DNA of 42,585 bases from an uncultured Bacteroidales bacterium (GTDB lineage Bacteria; Bacteroidota; Bacteroidia; Bacteroidales; UBA932). Shown in pieces: positions 8,162-16,867 of the stretch. The DNA lies in NCBI GenBank assembly GCA_937901105.1, contig CALCHD010000096.1, forward strand, positions 1-42,585. Direction: 5' to 3'. The stretch's first letter is position 1, and each line of letters opens with the position of its first letter. A program made the translations under genes and the position numbers. The notes beneath the pieces were generated by a model that had not been told where the DNA came from, did not search any database, and saw only the letters and a program-made list of their open reading frames with translations.

Positions 8162-9220
8162 ATGCAGTCAATTAAAAAAGCAAAACTGGTATTGGAAAAC
8201 GGTCTTGAGTTTCAAGGTTTTTCCTTTGGTTATGAGCAACCTGCATGTGGAGAGGTTGTTTTCAGCACCGCAATGGTCGGATATCCGGAGTCATTGACTG
8301 ACCCTTCTTATTCAGGTCAGATACTTTGTGTCACCTACCCTATTATTGGTAACTACGGTGTTCCTTCAGATGAGTTGGTAAATGGTATTTCTAAATATTT
8401 TGAGTCAGATAAGATCCAGGTTAAAGCATTGGTGATATCTGACTATTCTTTTAATTACAGCCACTGGAATGCTGCAAAGAGCTTGGACCAATGGCTTAAG
8501 GAGAACCAGATTCCAGGCATCTTTGGCATTGATACCAGAGAGCTTACAAAGACAATCAGAGAGAACGGCACAATGATGGGCAAGATTGTCCAGGATGATT
8601 GTACTGCAGAGCTTGCATGTGTAAACCCTAATGTAGTGAACCAGGTAGACGAGGTAAGCTGCAAGGAGGTTATCAGATATAACGAGGGCAAAGGCAAGAA
8701 GGTTGTTCTTTTGGATTGCGGTGTAAAGACCAGCATATTGAGAACTCTTGCAGGCAAAGATGTAGAGGTTATCAGAGTTCCTTGGAACTACGGCTTCAAT
8801 GAGCTGGAGTACGACGGACTTATCATCTCAAACGGCCCTGGCAACCCTGATTTCTGCGCAGAGGCTGTAGAGAACATCAAGGCTGCAATGGCACAGGAGA
8901 AACCAATCTTTGGAATCTGCATGGGCAACCAGCTTCTTGGAAAGGCTGCAGGAGCTTCAACCATCAAGCTTAAATTCGGCCACAGGTCACAGAACCAGCC
9001 TGTAAGAAGGGTTGGAACAACAACCTGCTATATCACTACACAGAACCACGGTTATGCACTTGACGCCGCTACACTTCCTTCAGAGTGGGAGCCAATGTTC
9101 GAGAACTTGAACGACGGCAGCAACGAGGGTATCAGACACAAGAGCAAACCATTCTTCTCTATACAGTTCCAGCCAGACGGTGTAGAGTTCCTATTTGACG
9201 AATTCATTAAAATGTTGTAA
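8162..9220 (+). CDS. carA: Carbamoyl-phosphate synthase small subunit, degenerate His-Pro-Glu site
   Basis: Glutamine amidotransferase subunit that normally hydrolyses glutamine and feeds ammonia to CarB for carbamoyl phosphate (pyrimidines and arginine). The 352-aa product has the CarA-specific N-terminal domain (GEVVFSTAMVGYPESLTDPSYSGQ) and a class I amidotransferase domain with GPGNPD, the nucleophile Cys253 in GICMGNQLLG, and QNHGYALD. The third catalytic segment is abnormal. Where relatives have FHPEA(x)GPxDT, this protein reads FQPDGVEFLFDEF: the catalytic His is Gln, the Glu is Asp, and about six residues of loop are missing. By comparison with E. coli (Cys269, His353, Glu355), glutaminase activity may be lost or reduced. 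It is 6 bp upstream of carB and has its own promoter. The identity is certain, the activity is not. Confidence 0.95.
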   Translation: MQSIKKAKLVLENGLEFQGFSFGYEQPACGEVVFSTAMVGYPESLTDPSYSGQILCVTYPIIGNYGVPSDELVNGISKYFESDKIQVKALVISDYSFNYSHWNAAKSLDQWLKENQIPGIFGIDTRELTKTIRENGTMMGKIVQDDCTAELACVNPNVVNQVDEVSCKEVIRYNEGKGKKVVLLDCGVKTSILRTLAGKDVEVIRVPWNYGFNELEYDGLIISNGPGNPDFCAEAVENIKAAMAQEKPIFGICMGNQLLGKAAGASTIKLKFGHRSQNQPVRRVGTTTCYITTQNHGYALDAATLPSEWEPMFENLNDGSNEGIRHKSKPFFSIQFQPDGVEFLFDEFIKML

Positions 9221-9226
9221 TATACA

Positions 9227-12200
9227 ATGGAGAAAATTAAAAAAGTACTGCTACTAGGTTCCGGAGCGCTTAAGATCGGTGAGGCCGGAGAGTTTGATTA
9301 TTCCGGTTCACAGGCTATCAAGGCCATGAAGGACGAGGGAATTGAGACAATCCTTATCAATCCGAATATTGCAACAGTACAGACATCAGAAGGTGTTGCA
9401 GACAAAATATATTACCTTCCAGTTACCCCTTATTTTGTAGAGCAGGTTATCAAGAAGGAGCAGCCTCAGGGCATTCTTCTTGCATTCGGCGGACAGACTG
9501 CATTGAACTGTGGAGTTGAGCTTTACAGAACAGGTATCCTGGAGAAATACAACCTTAAAGTTCTTGGTACTCCTGTACAGGCAATTATGGATACAGAGGA
9601 CCGCGAGCTTTTCAACAAGAAACTTGATGAGATTGATGTAAAGACCATCAAGAGCCACGCTGTTGAGAATATTGAGGATGCTGTTGCTGCAGCAAAAGAG
9701 CTTGGCTACCCTGTTATCATCCGTGCCGCTTATGCACTTGGAGGTTTGGGTTCAGGTTTCTGCAACAATGAGGAGGAGCTTGTAAAACTTGCAGAGAAAT
9801 CATTCACATTCTCTCCACAGGTTTTGGTTGAGAAATCGCTAAAAGGATGGAAAGAGATTGAGTTTGAGGTAGTAAGGGACAAATACGACAACTGTATCAC
9901 AGTTTGTAACATGGAGAACTTCGACCCTCTAGGAATCCACACCGGAGAGAGTATCGTAGTTGCACCTTGTCAGACCCTTACAAATTCAGAGCTTCACAAG
10001 TTGAGGGACATTGCTATCAGAATTGTAAGACACATCGGCATTGTTGGTGAGTGTAACGTACAGTACGCTTTTGATACTGAGAGCGAGGATTACAGGGTAA
10101 TTGAGATCAACGCACGTTTGAGCCGTTCATCAGCACTTGCTTCAAAAGCTACAGGTTACCCACTTGCTTTCGTTGCTGCAAAAATCGGCTTGGGCTACGG
10201 CCTGTTCGAGCTCAAGAACTCGGCTACCGGCACCACCCCTGCTTTCATGGAGCCTTCATGCGACTACATCGTATGTAAGATGCCTCGCTGGGACTTGTCT
10301 AAATTCCAGGGCGTAAGCCGTGAGATTGGCTCATCAATGAAATCTGTAGGTGAGATCATGTCTATCGGACGTACTTTTGAGGAGGTTATCCAAAAAGGTA
10401 TCCGTATGATAGGCCAGGGCGCACACGGTTTCGTTGCAAACAAGGAGATTGTTGTAAAAGATATTGAGAAGGCCCTTAACCAGCCTACCGACAACCGTAT
10501 CTTTGTAATTTCAAAGGCTTTCAACGCAGGTTATACTGTAGACCAGATCCACGACCTTACCAAGATTGACAGATGGTTCCTTGAGAAACTTTACAATATC
10601 ATCATCACCGGCAAGGAGCTGATGGCATTGAACAGCACAGAGGAGCTTGGCTACGATCTTCTTAAGAAAGCCAAACGCCAGGGATTCTCTGATTTCCAGA
10701 TTGCAAGGCTTGTACTTAAAGAGCTTAACGCACAGGATTCAGACGCATCTCTATTGGAGATAAGAAAATACAGGAAATCTTTGGGTATCCTTCCTGTTGT
10801 AAAACAGATTGATACCCTTGCCGGAGAGTATCCTGCCAAGATCAACTACTTGTACTTGTCATACAGCGGCGACAAGCACGACATTGAGTTTGCAGATGAC
10901 AAGAAATCAATCATCGTTCTTGGTTCTGGTGCTTACCGTATCGGTAGCTCGGTAGAGTTTGACTGGTGCAGTGTAAATGCCCTTACCACAATCCAGAAAT
11001 GCGGATGGAGAGGCGTTATGATTAACTACAACCCTGAGACCGTATCTACAGACTACGACATGTGCGACAGATTGTACTTTGATGAGCTTACATTTGAGCG
11101 CGTACTTGATATCCACGATCTTGAGAACCCTCACGGTACAGTAGTTTCAGTAGGTGGACAGATCCCTAACAACCTTGCACTTAAACTTGATGCCAACGGT
11201 GTGAACATCCTTGGTACCCAGGCAAAATATATCGACAACGCAGAGGACCGTCACAAATTCTCATCAATGTTGGATGAGTTGGAGATCGACCAGCCTAAAT
11301 GGAAAGAGCTTTCAACAATGTCTGATGTTTACGAGTTTGTAGACAAAGTTGGATTCCCTGTATTGGTAAGACCTTCTTATGTATTGTCGGGAGCAGCAAT
11401 GAATGTCTGCTCAAACAAAGTTGAATTGGAGCAGTTCCTTAACCTTGCAGCTAACGTTTCAAAGAAACATCCTGTTGTGGTAAGTGAGTTTATCCAGAAT
11501 GCAAAAGAGATTGAGTTTGATGCAGTTGCAGACAAAGGTGAGGTTATTGCATACGCAATTTCAGAGCACATTGAGTTTGCAGGTGTCCACTCAGGAGATG
11601 CAACTATCCAGTTCCCTCCTCAGAAACTGTACATTGAGACAGCACGCCGTATCAAGAAGATTGCACGCAAGATTGCTCAGGCTCTTCAGATTACCGGTCC
11701 GTTCAATATCCAGTTCCTTGCAAAGGACAATGCAATCAAAGTTATTGAGTGTAACCTAAGGGCTTCAAGAAGCTTCCCATTTGTTTCTAAAGTTCTTAAG
11801 ATTAACTTCATTGAGCTTGCTGCTAAAGCAATGATCGGTGAGCCGTACGAGATTCCTAACAAGAGTGCATTTGACTTGGATTATGTAGGCATCAAGGCTT
11901 CACAGTTCTCATTTGCACGTCTTCTTAAAGCTGACCCTGTTCTAGGTGTTGATATGGCATCTACAGGTGAGGTAGGATGCTTGGGTGACGACACAAACGA
12001 GGCTATCCTTAAATCTATGCTTTCTGTAGGTTACAAGATTCCTCAGAAGAATATCCTTCTTTCTACAGGAGACGCAAAACAGAAGGCTGAGCTTTTGGAT
12101 GCTGCAAAACTTCTTGCAGACAAAGGATACAACCTTTACGCTACCGGCGGCTCATGGAAATACCTTGTTGAGAACAATATCCCTGCAACCAGAGTTTACT

Positions 12201-12451
12201 GGCCAACCGAGCCTTCTATGGAGCCTCAGGCAATGGACATGTTGAGCAACAAGCAGATTGATATGGTTATCAACATCCCTAAGAATCTTACCCAGGAGGA
12301 GTTGGAGAACGGTTACAAGGTAAGACGTGCTTCAGTGGACTTCAATATTCCACTTATCACCAATGCCCGTCTTGCGAGTGCGTTCATCAATGCATTCTGC
12401 AATGTGCCTCTTGAGAAGATCCAGATTAAGAGCTGGGACGAGTACAGATAA
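9227..12451 (+). CDS. carB: Carbamoyl-phosphate synthase large subunit
   Basis: Makes carbamoyl phosphate from bicarbonate, ammonia and two ATP. The 1074-aa product is full length and shows the expected duplicated architecture. The first carboxyphosphate ATP-grasp half begins KKVLLLGSGALKIGEAGEFDYSGSQA, and the second carbamate-phosphorylating half begins IIVLGSGAYRIGSSVEFDWC near residue 565. A C-terminal MGS-like allosteric domain (about 940-1074) contains LYATGGSWKYL and ends IQIKSWDEYR. Ammonia is normally channelled from the CarA glutaminase, and given the unusual CarA here, direct use of free ammonia is conceivable. The gene starts 6 bp after carA, so the two are cotranscribed. A hairpin with a T-run 20 bp downstream ends the unit. 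Glu is almost always GAG, typical of well-expressed genes in this window. Confidence 0.98.
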   Translation: MEKIKKVLLLGSGALKIGEAGEFDYSGSQAIKAMKDEGIETILINPNIATVQTSEGVADKIYYLPVTPYFVEQVIKKEQPQGILLAFGGQTALNCGVELYRTGILEKYNLKVLGTPVQAIMDTEDRELFNKKLDEIDVKTIKSHAVENIEDAVAAAKELGYPVIIRAAYALGGLGSGFCNNEEELVKLAEKSFTFSPQVLVEKSLKGWKEIEFEVVRDKYDNCITVCNMENFDPLGIHTGESIVVAPCQTLTNSELHKLRDIAIRIVRHIGIVGECNVQYAFDTESEDYRVIEINARLSRSSALASKATGYPLAFVAAKIGLGYGLFELKNSATGTTPAFMEPSCDYIVCKMPRWDLSKFQGVSREIGSSMKSVGEIMSIGRTFEEVIQKGIRMIGQGAHGFVANKEIVVKDIEKALNQPTDNRIFVISKAFNAGYTVDQIHDLTKIDRWFLEKLYNIIITGKELMALNSTEELGYDLLKKAKRQGFSDFQIARLVLKELNAQDSDASLLEIRKYRKSLGILPVVKQIDTLAGEYPAKINYLYLSYSGDKHDIEFADDKKSIIVLGSGAYRIGSSVEFDWCSVNALTTIQKCGWRGVMINYNPETVSTDYDMCDRLYFDELTFERVLDIHDLENPHGTVVSVGGQIPNNLALKLDANGVNILGTQAKYIDNAEDRHKFSSMLDELEIDQPKWKELSTMSDVYEFVDKVGFPVLVRPSYVLSGAAMNVCSNKVELEQFLNLAANVSKKHPVVVSEFIQNAKEIEFDAVADKGEVIAYAISEHIEFAGVHSGDATIQFPPQKLYIETARRIKKIARKIAQALQITGPFNIQFLAKDNAIKVIECNLRASRSFPFVSKVLKINFIELAAKAMIGEPYEIPNKSAFDLDYVGIKASQFSFARLLKADPVLGVDMASTGEVGCLGDDTNEAILKSMLSVGYKIPQKNILLSTGDAKQKAELLDAAKLLADKGYNLYATGGSWKYLVENNIPATRVYWPTEPSMEPQAMDMLSNKQIDMVINIPKNLTQEELENGYKVRRASVDFNIPLITNARLASAFINAFCNVPLEKIQIKSWDEYR

Positions 12452-12470
12452 TATTTTAACTGAATACAGG

Positions 12471-12503
12471 AACTCGGGTATAATATGCCCGAGTTTTGTT
12501 TTT
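12471..12503 (+). terminator. Terminator of carAB
   Basis: AACTCGGG (12471-12478) pairs perfectly with CCCGAGTT (12488-12495) across a 9-nt loop, followed by TTGTTTTT. It lies 20 bp after the carB stop. Confidence 0.85.
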
Positions 12504-12511
12504 AATGCCTG

Positions 12512-12594
12512 TTAAATCCCTGAACCGTGCTACCCCCCTGGCCGCAGGGGGAGGGGCCCGCACGAAGTGTGGGAGGGGTTGTTCAGGGATTTAA
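12512..12594. repeat. REP-like palindromic element, 83 bp
   Basis: A perfect 14-bp outer inverted repeat (TTAAATCCCTGAAC at 12512-12525 with GTTCAGGGATTTAA at 12581-12594) encloses nested hairpins: CGTGC/GCACG at 12526-12530 and 12560-12564, CCCCCTG...CAGGGGG around 12534-12551, and CCCGCAC...GTGTGGG. It is GC-rich compared with its surroundings. It looks like a dispersed intergenic repeat unit rather than a terminator, since there is no T-run. No second copy lies in this window. Confidence 0.7.
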
Positions 12595-12625
12595 TGGAGG
12601 TATTAAAAACATAATATGAACATTT

Positions 12626-13684
12626 ATGATAGACATTTTATTATTGATTGCAGGGTTGGCATTAATCCTTGTAGGAGCCAATTACCTTGTAGACGGCGCC
12701 AGCCACGTAGCCAAAAGGCTGGGCATGTCTGATTTCATCATTGGAATGACCATTGTGGGTATAGGAACATCCACCCCGGAGATGGTTGTAAGTTTTGCAT
12801 CAGCAATTAAGGGCAATGCAGACATTGCAGTAGGAAACGTATTGGGATCGAACATCTTCAATGTTCTTATGATATTGGGAATAACAGCTTTGTTCACCCC
12901 TATTGCCCTTACATCAAACAACATCAAGAAAGATATTCCCTTTTCGCTTCTTGCAGCCTTTGTTTTGTGCGTGATGGGTTGCGGCACATGGCTGGACAGT
13001 ACTGCTGTAAACTCAATCTCAAGAGTCAACGGCATTATGCTGCTGAGCCTTTTTGGTGTATTCATGGCATATACCATATACTCGGGAAGTTCCCAGGCAG
13101 CACTGGCAGAGGGTGGCACTGCGCAGGAAGAACTGTCGGGAAGCAAAAAACTCCCTTCTGTATGGGTGTCGGTTGTAATGATTCTTGGAGGTCTATGCGG
13201 ATTGGTGTTTGGTGGCGACATGTTTGTAAACGCAGCATCTGCAATTGCCCGCAGCTTGGGTGTCTCTGATGCCGTAATTGCCGTAACAATTGTTGCAGGC
13301 GGTACATCAATGCCGGAACTTGCCTCTTGCATTGTTGCTGCATTGAAGAAAAATACAGACCAGGCACTTGGAAATGTAATTGGTTCCAATGTGTGCAATA
13401 TTTTCCTCATCTTGGGAGGCAGTGCAACCATCCACCCTCTTGTAATGAACGGCGTAAAACCTTTGGATCTGATTACCCTTATGGTATCATCAGTACTCGT
13501 GTTCCTGTTTGCCTTCACATTCAAGAAGAAATCAATTGACAGGATTGAGGGTGCAATGCTTGTATGCATATACATTTGTAGTGCTTACACTGCGCAGCCT
13601 ATAATTTTTGCCCATTTAGACGTCGTCCCAGTGGGCAAATGCCCATTAGGACAACGTCCCCATGGGCACAGTTTTGACAATTAA
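12626..13684 (+). CDS. Na+/Ca2+ exchanger family (CaCA) membrane transporter
   Basis: Inner-membrane cation antiporter of the CaCA family, probably exporting Ca2+ in exchange for Na+ (YrbG-like). The product has two homologous halves. Each carries an alpha-repeat signature: GMTIVGIGTSTPEMVVSFAS with GNVLGSNIFNVLMILG (residues about 40-85), and AVTIVAGGTSMPELASC with GNVIGSNVCNIFLILGG (about 225-265). About ten hydrophobic segments are visible. Family members usually end soon after the last membrane helix, at about 315-325 residues. Here the frame continues for a polar tail (AHLDVVPVGKCPLGQRPHGH...), encoded by two tandem hairpin repeats (13609-13668), giving 352 aa. The tail is probably a by-product of repeat insertion over the old stop. 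No adjacent gene suggests a special role. Confidence 0.87.
   Translation: MIDILLLIAGLALILVGANYLVDGASHVAKRLGMSDFIIGMTIVGIGTSTPEMVVSFASAIKGNADIAVGNVLGSNIFNVLMILGITALFTPIALTSNNIKKDIPFSLLAAFVLCVMGCGTWLDSTAVNSISRVNGIMLLSLFGVFMAYTIYSGSSQAALAEGGTAQEELSGSKKLPSVWVSVVMILGGLCGLVFGGDMFVNAASAIARSLGVSDAVIAVTIVAGGTSMPELASCIVAALKKNTDQALGNVIGSNVCNIFLILGGSATIHPLVMNGVKPLDLITLMVSSVLVFLFAFTFKKKSIDRIEGAMLVCIYICSAYTAQPIIFAHLDVVPVGKCPLGQRPHGHSFDN
13609..13668 (+). repeat. Two tandem 29-bp hairpin repeats inside the exchanger 3' end
   Basis: Copies at 13609-13637 and 13640-13668 match at about 23 of 29 positions, and both begin TGCCCATT and end TGGGCA. Copy 2 folds into TGCCCAT-ta-GGAC-aac-GTCC-cc-ATGGGCA. They form the last coding part of the exchanger gene and have no T-run after them, so they look like an inserted repeat and not a terminator. 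Confidence 0.7.
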
Positions 13685-13702
13685 CTTAAAATTTATACAG
13701 CT

Positions 13703-14872
13703 ATGAAAATTTTCAGACTATTTCTGGCAGCAGCGGTTTCTGCAGTTATGATGCAGGCCTGCTCAACAGCTCCATCGGCAGAGCAGAAGACTGATGAGGC
13801 TATTAAAGGTGTTATGGAGGAGTTCCAGGCAGTGGGCATTTCTGCTGCAGTGGTAAAGAATGGGGAGATTGTGTACAACAAGGCTTTCGGCTTCAAGAAT
13901 CTGGAGACACAGGAACCTCTTGCCACAGATGATTTCATGAGAATTGCTTCAATCTCAAAGTCATTCACTGCTACATCACTGATGCAGCTTGTAGACAAAG
14001 GTGTTGTTTCTTTGGATGCTGATGTAAGCGACCTTATAGGTTTCAAGATCAGAAACCCTCATCATCCGGAGATTCCTATCACCCTTAAAATGGTCCTTTC
14101 CCACACTGCAAGCATTAAGGATAAAGAGGATTACTTTACCCTTGACCATCTTAACCCTGCAATCTACGGTGACTGTGTTGAGTCTTACTTCGAGTACAAG
14201 CCGGGTGAGGGCTACAACTACTCAAACATGGGCTTGAACTTGGCAGGAGCAATTTTGGAGAAACTGTCGGGAGTAAGATTTGATGATTATGTGAGGGAAA
14301 ATGTGATCTGGAAACTTGGCCTTTATGGCGGCCATAACAATGACTCTTTGGATATGGGCAAATGCGCTCTTATCTACAATAAAGTGGACGGACAGTGGGT
14401 TGCTTCAGAGGGGGCTTACAGAAGCAGGGCTGAGGATATGCCTTCATACGTTATGGGATACTCTGCACCTATCTTCTCTCCTACCGGCGGCGTGAAGATT
14501 TCTGCACAGGACCTTGCAAAATATATGATGATGCACATGAACTACGGTGAGTACAACGGCGTGCGCATCATTTCACAGGAGAGCGCAAAAGCTATGCAGA
14601 CCCCTGTAAGGGTTAAAGAGGACCCTAACGCTGCAGAGTATGCACTTTGCCTTACTGAGATGGCAGGCTACGTAGATGAGGAGAAATACAATACTCCTGG
14701 CAACTACCCAATGGGCCACACCGGCGGTGCTTACGGCCTTAACAGCGTTATGATCTGGAGCCCTGCAGACAACTGGGGAATAGTTGCAATGACCAACGGC
14801 TATGTATCTGTAGAGGGAAAAAGCTTCCTTAAAACACTTACCAAAGCCATTTACAACGCAAGCATAAAGTAA
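13703..14872 (+). CDS. Serine hydrolase lipoprotein of the beta-lactamase class C family
   Basis: Penicillin-binding-protein-like serine hydrolase. Members act as esterases, D-peptidases or beta-lactamases, and the substrate cannot be read from the sequence. The 389-aa precursor has a lipoprotein signal with lipid-acceptor Cys20 (AVSAVMMQAC-ST), so it should be anchored in a membrane on the periplasmic or outer side. The three active-site elements are present: SxxK as Ser83-I-S-Lys86 (MRIASISKSFTA), YxN as Tyr173-Ser-Asn175 (GYNYSNMG), and a C-terminal HTGG motif. It follows the exchanger by 18 bp on the same strand. I see no TAnnTTTG box between them, so cotranscription is possible. A resistance function should not be assumed from the fold alone. 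Confidence 0.86.
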   Translation: MKIFRLFLAAAVSAVMMQACSTAPSAEQKTDEAIKGVMEEFQAVGISAAVVKNGEIVYNKAFGFKNLETQEPLATDDFMRIASISKSFTATSLMQLVDKGVVSLDADVSDLIGFKIRNPHHPEIPITLKMVLSHTASIKDKEDYFTLDHLNPAIYGDCVESYFEYKPGEGYNYSNMGLNLAGAILEKLSGVRFDDYVRENVIWKLGLYGGHNNDSLDMGKCALIYNKVDGQWVASEGAYRSRAEDMPSYVMGYSAPIFSPTGGVKISAQDLAKYMMMHMNYGEYNGVRIISQESAKAMQTPVRVKEDPNAAEYALCLTEMAGYVDEEKYNTPGNYPMGHTGGAYGLNSVMIWSPADNWGIVAMTNGYVSVEGKSFLKTLTKAIYNASIK

Positions 14873-14888
14873 TTCTTCCCGATAAAAT

Positions 14889-14920
14889 CTTGACAAACAA
14901 GACAAAATAAAGTACTTTTG
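14889..14920 (+). promoter_or_regulatory. Promoter of the SulP transporter gene
   Basis: TACTTTTG at 14913-14920 (TAnnTTTG), with CTTG of CTTGACA at 14889-14892 exactly 20 bp upstream, a good match to Bacteroidetes -33/-7 spacing. The ATG follows 45 bp later. Confidence 0.65.
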
Positions 14921-14965
14921 CACCCCCAAATCAAAAAGGGCAAAATAATCTAACAAAATAAAAAA

Positions 14966-16672
14966 ATGAGCTTTAAATTTTCTGAGGTATTCCAGCCAAA
15001 GCTGTTTGAGCTTTTCAAAAAAGGAAACTACAATAAGCAGACATTCACTGCCGACCTTATTGCCGGTGTGATTGTAGGTATCATTGCCCTTCCTTTGGCA
15101 ATTGCTTTTGGTATAGCGTCTGGAGTATCACCACAACAGGGATTGATTACTGCAGTGGTTGCAGGTTTCCTTGTATCATTCTTCGGAGGTTCACACTTCC
15201 TTATTGGAGGTCCAACCGGAGCCTTCATTGTAATTGTATACGGCATTGTTGCCCAGTACGGCATCTCAGGCCTTATCATTGCAACCGTACTTGCAGGTGT
15301 TCTGCTTGTACTTATGGGTGTCTTCAAACTTGGAAGCATCATCAAGTTCATCCCTTATCCTATTGTAGTGGGATTCACCAGCGGTATTGCTGTGGTTATC
15401 TTCTCAACCCAGGTAAAGGATTTCCTTGGCTTGCAGATTGAGAACCTTCCAAGCGAGTTTATCCCGCAGTGGGGCGCCTACTTCAGCAACATGGCTACAT
15501 TCAGGCTTCATGAGTTCCTTTTGAGCTTGGGCTGCCTTCTTGTAATCATTTTCTGGCCTAGAGTAACCAAAAAGGTACCGGGATCACTTATTGCAATTAT
15601 CCTTGGTACAGCAGCCTCTATCCTATTGGCTAAATTCGCAGGTGTTGAGTTTGCTACCATTGGAAGCAAGTTTCCGGAGCTTGCAAACGGCATTGAGGTT
15701 CCAAAGCCACAGGCTCCACACATCACTTGGGAGATTGTAAAGGACATGTTCCAGCCAGCATTCACAATTGCCTTGCTTTGTGCAATTGAGTCATTGCTTG
15801 CAGCTATGGTTGCAGACGGTGTAACTGGCAAGAAGCACAACTCAAATACAGAGCTTATCGGCCAGGGTATAGCAAACATCATTACCCCATTCTTTGGCGG
15901 TATCCCTGCTACAGGTGCATTGGCAAGAACAATGGCAAACATCAACAATGGCGGTAAATCTCCTGTTGCAGGTCTTGTACACGCAATTGTACTGTTGCTA
16001 ATCTTCTTGTTCCTTATGCCATACGCAGTATACATCCCGCTTGGATGCCTTGCAGCAATCCTTGTAATGGTTGCATACAACATGAGTGAGTGGAGAACCT
16101 TCAAATACCTTCTTAAAGGTAACAAGACAGATGTATCAGTACTTCTTATCACCTTCTTCCTTACAGTAATCATAGACCTTACTGTAGCAATTGAGGTAGG
16201 ACTTGTACTTGCAATCATCCTGTTTGTAAAACGTATCTCAGAAACCTCAACCATCAAAGTCCTTGACACCGATAACGTAGCCGGTACCGAGAACGACGAG
16301 ATTGCAATGCTTGCAGACACAGAGCACCTTGACGTGGCTCCAGAGGTTGAGATCTACGAGATTGACGGACCTTTCTTCTTTGGCCTTGCCAGCAAACTTG
16401 ATGAGATTGACCACTTGCGCGAGGGCAACATCAAAGTACGTATCATCCGTATGAGAAAAGTTCCTTTCATGGACTCAACAGGACTGAACAACTTGCGCAG
16501 CCTGTGGAAACGCTCACAGAAAGACGGCGTTCAGCTTATCCTCAGCGGCGTAAACGACAACGTCCTCAAATACCTTACAAAAGTAGGCTTTGTACAGGAA
16601 CTTGGACAGGAGTTCATCTTCCCTCACATCATCCCTGCCGTTGCAAAGGCAAATGAGTTGAGCAGGAAATAA
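14966..16672 (+). CDS. SulP family anion transporter with STAS domain
   Basis: Inner-membrane anion transporter of the SulP (SLC26) family. Known substrates are sulfate, bicarbonate or dicarboxylates, and which one applies here cannot be decided. The 568-aa product begins with a cytoplasmic stretch, then the family motif TADLIAGVIVGIIALPLAIAFG, the IGGPTGAFIVIVYGIV segment and GGIPATGALARTMANINNGGKSPVAGL. About eleven to thirteen membrane helices span to residue 430. The C-terminal STAS domain (about 455-560) carries IDGPFFFG and the MDSTGLNNL motif. It has its own promoter and is followed by a bidirectional terminator, so it is a single-gene unit. Confidence 0.9.
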   Translation: MSFKFSEVFQPKLFELFKKGNYNKQTFTADLIAGVIVGIIALPLAIAFGIASGVSPQQGLITAVVAGFLVSFFGGSHFLIGGPTGAFIVIVYGIVAQYGISGLIIATVLAGVLLVLMGVFKLGSIIKFIPYPIVVGFTSGIAVVIFSTQVKDFLGLQIENLPSEFIPQWGAYFSNMATFRLHEFLLSLGCLLVIIFWPRVTKKVPGSLIAIILGTAASILLAKFAGVEFATIGSKFPELANGIEVPKPQAPHITWEIVKDMFQPAFTIALLCAIESLLAAMVADGVTGKKHNSNTELIGQGIANIITPFFGGIPATGALARTMANINNGGKSPVAGLVHAIVLLLIFLFLMPYAVYIPLGCLAAILVMVAYNMSEWRTFKYLLKGNKTDVSVLLITFFLTVIIDLTVAIEVGLVLAIILFVKRISETSTIKVLDTDNVAGTENDEIAMLADTEHLDVAPEVEIYEIDGPFFFGLASKLDEIDHLREGNIKVRIIRMRKVPFMDSTGLNNLRSLWKRSQKDGVQLILSGVNDNVLKYLTKVGFVQELGQEFIFPHIIPAVAKANELSRK

Positions 16673-16681
16673 ACTGAAATG

Positions 16682-16722
16682 AAAAAAAGGATGATCCAAA
16701 ACAAAACGGATCATCCTTTTTT
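16682..16722. terminator. Bidirectional terminator after the SulP gene
   Basis: AAAAAGGATGATCC (ending 16697) pairs with GGATCATCCTTTTTT (16708-16722) across a 10-nt loop. The A-run on one side and the T-run on the other let it serve both strands, ending the SulP gene and possibly the convergent muramidase operon. Confidence 0.82.
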
Positions 16723-16867
16723 CTTGCATTTATTACAAAAACTTTAAGATTATCTTTCATCCCGACAGATTATATCAATTATTGAACAATCTGTAAAACG
16801 GAGCAAACTTTCCGTCCTCTCCATCATTGTGAATCAATGTACTTGTGTGTCCAACATTGAAAGAGCG

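Noticed and set aside
12682..13575. A 297-codon frame antisense to the Na+/Ca2+ exchanger
   Set aside because: It is the shadow of a clear two-repeat transporter gene. Its product has no recognisable domains and there is no promoter box for it.
13703..14872. Calling the serine hydrolase an antibiotic-resistance beta-lactamase
   Set aside because: The SxxK, YxN and HTGG motifs only place it in the broad class C/PBP family. Its lipoprotein signal and context do not indicate resistance.
15508..16320. A 270-codon frame antisense to the SulP gene
   Set aside because: Antisense shadow of a strongly supported transporter, with low-complexity Ser/Ile/Ala translation and no independent evidence.
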